Part shown: positions 41,209-51,500 of the stretch, one piece after another
Position numbering within the stretch: the stretch's first letter is position 1
Layout of the letters: each line of letters starts with the position of its first letter
Source of the DNA: Coriaria nepalensis
Lineage: Eukaryota > Streptophyta > Magnoliopsida > Cucurbitales > Coriariaceae
Length of the DNA: 64,000 nt
Reading direction: 5' to 3'
Assembly: GCA_027186245.1 (NCBI GenBank)
Contig: CP114485.1
Location: forward strand, 6,820,001-6,884,000
Notes under the pieces: generated by a model
What the model saw: only the letters and a program-made list of their open reading frames with translations
Told to the model about the DNA's origin: nothing
Database searches by the model: none
Made by a program: the position numbers and the translations under genes

Positions 41209-43045
41209 AAAGGACTCTGATAGGATTTTCAGCCATCTTCTTGCCTAATTAAAGTAGGGGAGTTTTGGAGTTTGATGTTAGAAAGGACTCTGGAAAGTTG
41301 TTGAGTGAGTTTTTGATAAAAATTTCATAGAATAGTTGAAAAAATAAGGAAAATAAAGAGATTTACGAAAATGCACATACCTTTAAGCTTAGGTGTCAGA
41401 TTTAGATGAGTGATTACTTTTTAAAAGTGTTTCTCAACCTCTTATATTTATTTCCGATGATGCTTTGGCTTTTAGCCTATGGCATCAAAATTTTGGGGCC
41501 TAAATCCATTGTTTAGGGTGGTACTATTTCAATTTTTTTCTTTCATTGTAGGATATTTTAATCATCTAAAAAAAATGAAGAAACTTAGTTTCTAAAGATT
41601 TTCAAAGCAATGCAATTTTTCAAAATGGCCTCTCGAAGAGATAGAGCGAAAGAGAAAGAGAAGGTGGGCGATGGTTTCATCCACAAACAATCACATAGCA
41701 TTTCCTCAATCGAATTGCATTAAGAAAGAAGAGGATAAACCACCAACCCAGCCCATACAACTACGTGAGCTGGGCATAAAAAAAAAAAGAAGTATTGGGA
41801 GTAAGAGATCAATTAATTAAATTTTAAAGTTTGTGTAAAGAAACTTATGATAGTTCAATAGTTTGTGGAGCTAGCTCAAGTTCTTCTTTTAGTGATAGGT
41901 CATGGGTTCAATTTTCACTTCGTCATCTTTTCACTTTTCCCTTTTCCCTTTTTAATATATATGTATTTCAATTAATTTATTTTATCTTCTACATTTTTCT
42001 TCTTTTTTTCCCTTTCTTTTATTAGTGGTCTAATCAAATTATTTTATTTTCTTAACTTCATATCAAATTCATCATTAAAGATATAAAAATTAATTCGCTT
42101 TTGTCACTTCTTTCTCTTTTATTTTTTCAATCAAATTATTTTGTATTCTTATAATTTTTGCCCAATTAAAAAAAATTCAAAGACATAAAGGCATGGTTCT
42201 CATCATTGATGCATTCAATCGCTCCCTTACTCTCCATATACTCTTATTCTTCCCCAATTTTAATGTTTTCTCAATCTTTTCATGACCCTACAATCTTTGC
42301 CATCTTTGCTCACACTCGCATCGTTTTTTCCTCTTTACACCAACGATATAAATTTTAAATTTTTCTTTGTTTCACCTTAGTAAATATTTATCTTCATGTG
42401 AATATCTTTCTATTTCTCCAACATTATCTTTTTTTCTTCTTCACCAACGCACTCAAATCCTTATTCATCTTTATCCTTTTCCTTAAATCTGATTCCCTCT
42501 TTATTATCTCCATTCTCTATCCATATTTCCCCCTACTTTCATTTAACAAAATCATAATACAGGTCAACTTTTTAATTTCTCTCTCGATTCCTCATATTTA
42601 TAAACTTCAATTTTTAATATTTCTTAGTCTCTTTTTCTATTTATCCTAAAGACACATAAATATATATAATTTTCATGACAAGTTTAGATTTAAGATATCA
42701 CTATCCACTGTCTTCACATTTTCCTAACCAACAACAACAATTCAAATCCCACTTAGATAATTTGTTTAAGTATTTTGTAGTATATTAATCAACTTTTAAA
42801 ATATGTAAGTATTTTGTGATGTAATCAACAAAAATATCTTTTATAATATGATTTTACTCCACTTAACAAGTATTATTTATAAGTATCATAAGTTGAAATT
42901 CACATGTACTCATTTTCGCTCTCAATTCCGCCACTAAGAATCTATATCCCTCTAGAGTCTTAATCAACACAAAGACAGAAATGAAACTCAAAAAAAAAAA
43001 AAAAATTGGTGAGATGCATATAAATTAATGAATCATATTTAATTT
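41209..43045. other. AT-rich intergenic DNA at the edge of the array
   Basis: No gene is supported here. TAGAAAGGACTCTG occurs twice (about 41,216 and 41,278). A tRNA-like stretch at about 41,850-41,925 includes GGTCATGGGTTCAA, a B-box-like motif, and could be the head of an old SINE. From about 41,930 to 42,655 the + strand is strongly pyrimidine-rich (long T/C runs). That bias produces hydrophobic Phe/Leu/Ser ORFs which I do not regard as genes. A 16-base A run lies near 42,992. Confidence 0.6.
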
Positions 43046-43838
43046 AGGGTTTATTATATTTTCAGTTCCTGTATAATTTAACTTTTAGGATTTAACACGT
43101 ATTCATCCCAATATTTTAGTTACTATAATATTAAAATAAGACTTTTTAATCTATCCAATTATTTTATAAGTCATCGAAAGTTTATTTGAAAAGTTGTAAT
43201 GCATTAGCATGTGTCAAATTGTATCACATATAATTTCAAAATTTTAATAACATCACGTTAGTAATAAAAAACAAAAGTAAAATAAATTCAATCCAAATAA
43301 AGTTTTTCTTTGTAGTTTCATCTCAAAAATTTATATTATATATTTTTTTCCCCTAATTTATTTATTTTTATATTTTTTATCCTAATCCTCCATGGCTATG
43401 GAGCTCAACTTGAGCTCCACAATTATGTAGTTTCGAGCTTTAGATTTGGAGCGAAGCGCCATGGTCATGGACTTTAAGCTCCACCGCCATGGAGAGCTAA
43501 GGTAAAAAATAAAAAAATTAAAAGAAATTGGGGGAAAGAATATAAAATAAAAAACTTTTGGAATTATATTGTGAAAAAAAAACTAATTTGTCACAAATTT
43601 ATAATTTTAATATTTTATGGCTAATGTGATATTATTAAAAATTCATATTTATGTATGATATAATTTGATTCGTGAGATGTTTAAAAACCGTTACATATGC
43701 GCCGATTGCTTAAAAAACGACCAAAATAATTAAAAAGTTTGATTTTAATAATACAACGAATGAAAGTTAGCAAATTATTTCATAAAAATAAATTTATAAA
43801 AATTGAATTATACATAAAATAAAAGGGTAATTAACCCT
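43046..43838. mobile_element. Fold-back element (793 bp) with long terminal inverted repeats
   Basis: The left arm (about 43,046-43,290) and the reverse complement of the right arm (about 43,600-43,838) align over more than 200 bp. For example, GTATCACATATAATTTC with TTTTAATAACATCACGTTAG on the left corresponds to TATATCATACATAAATATG with TTTTTAATAATATCACATTAG on the right. The ends are AGGGT...ACCCT. Both are flanked by TTAATTT (43,039-43,045 and 43,839-43,845), a possible 7-bp target duplication. The centre (43,389-43,495) is itself palindromic, with repeated CCATGG and GAGCTC. No transposase is encoded. It looks like a non-autonomous DNA transposon of fold-back/MULE-MITE type; the family is not identified. 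Confidence 0.7.
43389..43495. repeat. Palindromic core of the fold-back element
   Basis: CTCCATGGCTATGGAGCTC near 43,390 faces AAGCTCCACCGCCATGGAG near 43,470 as an inverted pair. Between them are the local palindrome GAGCTCAACTTGAGCTC and a third CCATGG. The stretch is clearly more GC-rich than the surrounding 1 kb and could form a cruciform or a hairpin RNA of about 105 nt. Confidence 0.65.
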
Positions 43839-43845
43839 TTAATTT

Positions 43846-45055
43846 ATAAGTGAAATTATTTGAAAAACGTATAGTAAACTTTTCTTACTTTTCTTACTTA
43901 TTTGATTGTACAAAAAATATATTTTTAATAATCAGAATTATATTTTCAATAATCAGAATTACATTTTCAATAATTAATGTTTTACATTTTTTAATGAAAA
44001 AAAAGTGAGTCAACACAAAACTAGTCATTTATTTCACATACTATCGATGTCATTGTATATACATTATAATTTTAAAGAACTGAAAAAAAAAAACGTGCCC
44101 GTTGATATTCACTACCACTAATGCCAAAAAGTAAATGTTAAGAATCCAGTGGAAGAAAAAAAACATAAGATCTCGCAAAATAATGGAGTTGTGATGAATT
44201 TATTTAAGAGTATAATTATTTTTTTTTATAAATAAAATTGTATTATATATATTTAAATTTATTAAATGATATATTTTTATTTATGTGATTATAAAAAAAT
44301 AATGTATAAAGAACATGTAACCTTATTGAAAATTTCGAAGAAAGAATGTGCAACCTTTTTATTTTTACCTTCTTGAATTTAGGTTTCTTAAGTTGTAAGG
44401 GTAAATCGGCTGGTGAGCCTTATAAAAAAAGTTTTCTACATAAAAAATCTTTAAAAAAACGTTTTCTTGATAAACTAACTTTCTATATTATTAAAAATTA
44501 ATAAAATATTAAAATGTCCAAAATATCTTCATCTCCTTCCCATTGCCTTCTTACAAAATCAACGTTAAAAAATTGAAATAAAAAACTTTGTTCTTCTAAT
44601 CCTTTCGAATCTAATATTACTCTTTCATCATTTCTAATTCATTCTTGGATCTTACTTTCCACTTTTATCATTCTTTTGCAAGCTTCGTAATCGCAAAATC
44701 TCAATTTTCATTAGAGTTTTTTGTCTTTTCTCCCCTTCAGCATGTTCAAGCTATTATTCTTTATGTCTCTTTCAATGGTTGATAGATAATCATAATAAAA
44801 ATATAAATTCGTTTTGTTATGTGTATTTTTATTTTTATTTTTTTGCTTTCATTTCCTTCTCAATGCATAAAGAAATGAAGTTATAAATCTGATACCCATC
44901 GGACCATTGACCCATTGGGCTATCTGACCACCAGGCCATCGGGTTATCAAGCAATTGGGTAGAGGTTAAAAACTTGTGCCTTTGATCTCTAAGCTCGACT
45001 GCTCAAGAGGTAGTTTTAGCACTTGACAAATTAAGTATTGAGCTCAGTGACTTTA
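43846..45055. other. AT-rich intergenic DNA
   Basis: No gene, RNA or element is supported. There are several short A/T homopolymer runs. A slightly richer segment at about 44,890-44,960 is full of short CCATTGG / CCATCGG words, but it has no coding frame or known family. Confidence 0.55.
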
Positions 45056-45059
45056 TAAT

Positions 45060-45670
45060 AATTTAATCTAAAGCTAAAAATCATAAATATTAAATTTTAA
45101 ATCCTAAATTCTAGATCCTAAATTCTAAACTCTAAATCTAATTCTCCAAATAGTAGACTCAAAACCTTAAACTCTGGAATCTAACATTAAACCTTATACT
45201 ATACACTTTAAATCCTAGATCCTAAATCTTAAACTTTAAATCTCTCACTCTAAATATTAAACCATAGACTATAAATCATAATTCTTATACTCTACACCTT
45301 AAATCCTAAATTATAAACCTCATACTCTACACTTTAAGTACTAGAGTATAAGGTTTATGATCTATAATTTAAAGTGTAGAGTATAAGATTTAGGGTTTAG
45401 GGCTTATGATTTAATGTTTAGAGTATAAGGTTTAGACTGTAGGGTTTAGAATCTAGGGTTTAAGGTTTAGCATTTAAGATTTATAAATTTGGGTTTAATG
45501 TATAGAATATAAAATTTATGATTTAAGGTCTAAGGTATATAGTATAAGGTTTAGTGTTTAAAGTATAGATTTATGGTTTAGGATCTAGGGTTTTAAGGTG
45601 TAGAGTCTAAAGTTTAGGGTTTAGTATTTAAAGTCTAAAGTTTAAGGTTTAGGATATAAAGTTTAACACT
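45060..45670. repeat. Degenerate telomere-like repeats arranged as a large inverted repeat
   Basis: From 45,060 to about 45,340 the + strand is built from variants of AAATCCTAAA and ACTCTAAA (telomere C-strand-like). From about 45,345 to 45,670 it switches to variants of TTTAGGGTTTA and AGTATAAGGTTTA (G-strand-like). Near the axis CATACTCTACACTTTA is mirrored by TAAAGTGTAGAGTATAAG. The unit (TTTAGGG) is the plant telomere motif, but copies here are highly diverged and interspersed with AGTATA words. It is an old inverted block and not a functional telomere. Confidence 0.7.
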
Positions 45671-45674
45671 TATG

Positions 45675-48300
45675 ATTCATGTTATAAATATTCTTACACT
45701 TATTCCTATTTTTAATGTGCGACAAACTTCTTCTCCTTTAATTTTTTCACTTCAAACAATTTCATTAACTGTATTTAAAGATTCAATTTGTCATTTACCT
45801 CTTAATCATTTTAAAAATATTATATACCGATTCAAATCTCTACAAAAGAGAATTTAAATCAATTTTAACCATTCACTATGAACTGTGACTCACTCAACAT
45901 CGAACATAAAACATAATATGTTAAAATACTTATTTTCCAACAAAAAGTTAAGGATAAACTTTGCTTAAGCAGTAGATTGGATTGATTTGTATGTTTATTA
46001 AATTTGGTTATTTATACCATTAATTATTATATTTAGTAAACTGATTATACAAACTATACAATGTATAACTCTGGAAAAGCTCAACTCGGGAGTTCAATAG
46101 TCAAATAGTTTCATTTTTTATTATACCATATCTCCTATCGGAATCAACCACTCTACATTTCAATTGTATTATAAAAGTATATATACAGTATACTACTTAA
46201 TTGCATGTTCGTTCCAAGACTAAAAACACAAATTCGAGTATAAAATATTTGGACTTATAGTTCTAATTTCCTAATAACATGTAATTAAATATATTTCATA
46301 ATTTTACCGTTCACTTAAAAATTAAGATTAGTTGGAACTTCTTAAGTCACAAATCTTTTTATTTCTGTAAAAAAAAAAAAACATAAATATTCCAAGTAGG
46401 TCCATTAATAAGTCAGCTCTCTTTATTAGGGTTGGCAAAGGCATTAGGCAAATCCTGAATTTTTCCATCAATAAGATTTGCTATTTGGTTGTTTGATCGT
46501 TAGGAAAATACTAAACGCTTTCTTTTTTGGAGCGAAGCCAGCAATAAAGATGGAAAAGTAATTCTCACCAAATTCTGACAAAATGTCCTCGCGATGGTTT
46601 GTCATCCGCACATAGTATTATACACTTAAATCGAGAAGGCTCTCAATTATTTCATAATATTACGTCTGGATGACAGACCATTTTAGACCACACATCCTTG
46701 TACCATAGAGATGTAGACTTTAATTAACATTGAAATCTAAGTTACTTCTAAACTGAAACAAAATAAACGTTAGGTCATTTGCTACGTATCCCATATGAAT
46801 GTATTGACCTTTTTTACTACCCTTTCGGTAAAAAGAAAAGATTTTTTTAAATGAAATATTTCATGAATTTTAAATAAATACAGATTAAATGGTGAATGAA
46901 GGTCATTAAAATTATGTCTCTTAAATAATTATAATGAAATTTATTTAAGAGAATATTAGTGAGCGAATAAATACTTTAAACTTAAAATATATTTAGTTTG
47001 ATTTTTTTATTAAAAATAAATAATTTTTCATTTTATTTTATTTTTTTTATTCAAATAAATGATGAAATATTTCAGATATTTTAAAATTTTTATTATGATA
47101 TTAGAATATTTTTTAAATTTTTTTAATCTTAGAATATTATACTTTAATCTTTTTATAGATAATGATTGGATATAGTCTAATGATTTCAAAAATATGAGTA
47201 GATATTATTTCTCATTTACCTCCGAGACATTTTACTAAATTTCTAAAAAATAATAAGTGATTACTTAGTCTACTATAAAAGTTGAATACATGGCAAAATT
47301 GTAGCAACCAACCAAGCCATTATTTAGCTAAGGAAAATCCTAGGTGATTTAGGGTTTGTTCAATTAACTCCTATGGTGATCTAATGTGAAATCAAATTAG
47401 CAATTGCAATGTCACCGAATTTAATCTACTTTGATATAACTAAGCATATTCAAATTAAGTTTCATATTATAAGAGAAGATGGTGAAATCACGATCTTACC
47501 TTGCTCCATTCAAAATTAAGTTGTAGACTTCTTCGTCAAGTCACTATCTACTTTCAAGTTTAAAACTTATAATGGAAAGCTCGGAGTTATTCAGAAAACA
47601 ACCAAGATAGAGTGTGTTAGAGTTCATGTTGTTTGGTCAGTGTTGACTTTTTATTTTTGATTCAAAGGTTGTTGAATCCAATGAAGTGAGTTAGAGCTCA
47701 TCAAAACAAACTCGTGGCAGTTGGATTGATGTCAATCCGATCACTAGAGCTCAAGTTATAATTCATACAAGTTCATAGTTTGTTTTCTAGGCCAGGTGCT
47801 TCAAGTAAGAAGCCAAATTCAAATTCATGTTAGCTCTTCAGCATTCCAGCAACGCCCTTTCGTCATTTATGACGTGTTGAAGGCATCATAGAAGCTAGAC
47901 GACAATAAAAATGGTCTTTTACCACCGTAGTTCTAAAGTTACTAACTTGCTGTTTTAAGGCCTGCTGTTCCCATGTTTAGCAACAGTCATAATCAACCTA
48001 ATGCAGTGTTTCGTTCTGTTCTAGTATTTAGAGTCACATTCATTGTTGCTTTAGTGATAGTTCTACAGCTTGTTCAAGTTATTAGTTTTGTAATTTAGCT
48101 TAGTATAGCCCATGCCTTGTGATGTTTTTATACATCATTTCTATAATTTAATCAATGAAAACTGCATCTATGCAGTTGGGGTAAATTTACACACAAAAAA
48201 TCCAAGCGTACATTAATTGAAATTCGGACATTTTATACTATTTCATGAAAAAAATGACGAGTCATTTTCATTATTTTTCTTTTTTGTACGTTTTCAAAAT
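45675..48300. other. AT-rich intergenic DNA, possibly including an old LTR
   Basis: No gene is supported. The part at about 47,600-48,190 (ending with ATTTAATCAATGAAAACTGC) has the look of an LTR or transcript 3' end, but I found no second copy and no convincing ends. ORFs here are short and compositional. Confidence 0.5.
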
Positions 48301-48357
48301 TTTTTGGCAAAATATGATATAAAATAATAAGATTTCAAATGTGATAAAAATCTAATT

Positions 48358-48365
48358 CACGTGTC
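48358..48365. promoter_or_regulatory. G-box / ABRE element (CACGTGTC) upstream of the lipoxygenase
   Basis: CACGTGTC lies 206 bp before the lipoxygenase ATG. It contains the palindromic G-box CACGTG and the ABRE core ACGTGTC. Such sites bind bZIP (ABF/AREB) and bHLH (MYC2-type) factors. Jasmonate- and ABA-responsive 13-LOX promoters commonly carry them, so wound or stress regulation is plausible. The site is seen; its use is inferred. Confidence 0.6.
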
Positions 48366-48476
48366 GTGAATGGTATGTGCATACCTACATGTCCAGTTGT
48401 TTCTTTCAACCACTCTACCTATAATTACACAATCAAAATCAAGACGAGACTATCTCTGATGAGTCCCAAAATCCAC

Positions 48477-48541
48477 GACATATATATAATATATATGTCT
48501 AGTGATCACTTCCATCAATTAATCACGGAACCCATTATAAA
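48477..48541 (+). promoter_or_regulatory. Candidate TATA boxes of the lipoxygenase promoter
   Basis: Two candidates: a run of TATATATAATATATATG at about 48,480-48,497, and TATAAAC at about 48,536. The second is only about 35 bp from the ATG, which would leave almost no 5' leader, so the first is the better guess and implies a leader of about 40-60 nt. Confidence 0.4.
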
Positions 48542-48570
48542 CCCTTCTCTCTCTTCGTCCACGTAGCACA

Positions 48571-51500
48571 ATGTTGAGGCCTCAAGCTCACCATCCAAAC
48601 TCTCATGTGCAAATCTTATTCCCACTAAACAGACCACTCAGAAATGGCGCAAGTGCTTTGCTTCCTATTCATTCATGGCGGCCTCAAAATAAATACTTAA
48701 GAGTACAAAAAAAGCATGGTGGCCTTGGCTTCTCTTCTACCAAAATAAAAGCACACGCAGTTGGTGGAACTGAGAAGCCAAATACTGATGTTAAGGCTTT
48801 TGTTACTGTAAAATCAACTGTTGGTGGATTTTTCTCAAATCTTGGGATTGATCGTGGGCTCGATAATATTAAGGATTTGGCCGGAAAAACCCTCCTTTTG
48901 GAATTTGTTAGTTCAGAGCTTGATCCCAGTGAGTGATCGGTGCTTTCAAGCAATAACTGAAAGCTAATAGAAATTTTATCTTTTGCAAAAAAAAAAAAAA
49001 AAAAACCTATGAGTGAAATGTTGATTAGAACGATTTTTTGTTTATTTTACTTTTATTTCTGTTTGTCTAAGAATCTATATTAGCCCTATAGCAATCCAAT
49101 GGCGACCCGGACATGAGTCCCATCATAATTTTGTGAAATATTTAAATGCATTTTGATGCCTGAACTCTCTTAAAATATATTATAACCCTCTAAGTACCTT
49201 TCTGAACATTCTTACCTATTTTATTTTCAATCATTAGTATTTTATGAACCCACTTATGAAATTTTCTAGCTAGTTATAACACCATTGTTAAGTAAACAAC
49301 TAGATCTTTGTAGAAAGAAGTCTCTTTTCTAGATACGAGGTGATGTACATCTTAATGTTAATTTCGATCTTCGCCATTTTTTATGAACCCATGATTAATG
49401 TATGTGTTATTTTTATTCTGTCGATAAAGAGACAGGATTAGAGAAGGAAACAATTAAGAGTTACGCACAAAAGGTACTAGAAGGAGAAAAGGAAGTGAAG
49501 TACGAGGCAAATTTAGTAGTTTCTCCAGGTTTTGGGGAGATAGGAGCTGTGATCATTGAGAATGGGCATCACAAAGAAATCTATCTTAAAGACATTGTGT
49601 TTGATGGCTTGCCTGATGGCCGTGGTCATATCACCTGTAATTCGTGGGTTCATTCTAAATTTGACAATCCTACTCACAGGAGAGTCTTCTTCACTAACAA
49701 GGTTAGCTTGGGTCATTCAATTTATCCGGCATACATACACAGTCTCATATATATATATATATATATATATACATGCTACCCTTAAAACAAAATAGTAAAT
49801 TAGACTCACTATCCTTAAACTTTCAAGGAATTAATTTTCCCCCCTCATATTTGAAAAATACACCCTTATTCTTAAAATAAAATACTAGGCATTGATAGGT
49901 GATTGGCATGGTAGGCATACCACATCAGTATAGTTTTACATTAAGCATTAATTTTTATTTATTTTCTCTTTACAACACTAACTTTACAACCTTTCCCAAC
50001 AATTCATTATTAATTTTTTCAATAAAGAAAATAGATGATTTTTTTTTGTGGTAAAAAGGTAAGATAGTCGTCTATATACAATTACAGATCATGTGAATGC
50101 CTACTAAAAATGTTAAATTACCATTTTATTAGTCAGATAATGAAAAATTATATTTCACAAGGGATTATGTTTAGTTTTTAAGAGTTTTAGAGGTGTATGG
50201 TTAGTTTTTAAAATGTGAGAAGCTAAGTCTTATTATTTATAAATTTAAGAGAAATAAAGTCTCATATATATATAGTTTACATGCAATCAATGGATCTGAG
50301 AAAACTAAGTGAAGCTCAGTGAATGGTATTTGATAGAGTAATTTCCCTTAACTATATTTGTATCACAGATGGACATATATAAGCTAACACATTAGCTGTA
50401 CATGGTAGTGAAGTAAATGCATATAATAATGAAACAATTACATTGAGTAATTTATACATTGATGAAGGGAATTCCACGAAATGTCGAGAGTATCATGGCG
50501 GTTTTACTCTCCTACGCCCCAACAAAATCAATGTGCCTTCGGCAATGGCAATTTTGTCTCAAAGAACCTGAAATCACAAACGGCCAAGTGATTTCGTCAT
50601 GAGTCGACAAGTTGATCAATTATGCTAATGTGAGAGATGGTAACAAAACCTTTAGAAAACAAGATCTCGGACGAAATGAATGATCGCAATATGTTTCATT
50701 CACGAAGGCATTACTAGATTAAGGGATAGTTGAGTAGCATACATATTATTATAGAAAAATGTAGGAGGCCGAGAGAGATGAATCATGAGTTTGGAGAATA
50801 GATTACAAATCCATTGAAGTTCCACCGTGGCACAAGATAGGGCACGGTACCTAGCTTCTGGATGAACGGGCAATAACTTGTTGTTTGCGAGTGTTCCATA
50901 CAATGAGATTAGGGCCAAGAATTATGATGAAAATGGAAGTGTAAGAGCTATCATCCGAGTTGCCATCCCAATCAACATCAGAGTAAGCTAAAAAATACTA
51001 ATGAGGAATGACGGAGAAGAAGATCATGAGAGATTGTTCCTTTCAAATAACAAAGGAGATGTTTGGCAATGAGCCAATGGTTGGTGCATGGCTTTCACCT
51101 GAATTAAGCAAGGTGATTGATCAGAAAGGTAATATCAGGCTGTGTGAAGAGGTTGTGCACCTTCTATGTGACTAGAAAGGCAAGTATTGGAGGGCTCCAA
51201 TGAGTTGACGGTAGGCAGTAGAGTCACTTAGTGGTTCACCATCATCTTTGGTTAACAAATACTTGTTTTGCATAGGAGTATGAAGAGGTCGTGCACCTTC
51301 TATGTGATGACGAATAAGAATTTCCAAGATATACTTGTGCTGGCTCAATAAAATACCTTTAGAGCATGGAATAATCTCGACACCAAGGTAGTAAGTCAAG
51401 GGCTCGAGATCTTTGAGAGAGAAAATATTGCTAAGTCAAGTCACTACCTTTGTAATTAAATCCAAGTCCTTTCCTGTAATTAGCAGGTTGTCAACATAGA

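Noticed and set aside
41831..42649. Two Phe/Leu/Ser-rich ORFs that look membrane-like
   Set aside because: They come from a pyrimidine-rich strand; hydrophobicity is a result of T/C-rich codons.
47600..48190. Solo LTR upstream of the lipoxygenase
   Set aside because: Composition is LTR-like, but no convincing TG...CA ends, target duplication or second copy could be found.
48366..48566. 66-codon ORF just before the lipoxygenase
   Set aside because: It overlaps the promoter and TATA region and resembles no protein.
48684..48953. Minus-strand ORF opposite lipoxygenase exon 1
   Set aside because: Antisense shadow of a real exon; crosses the splice donor.
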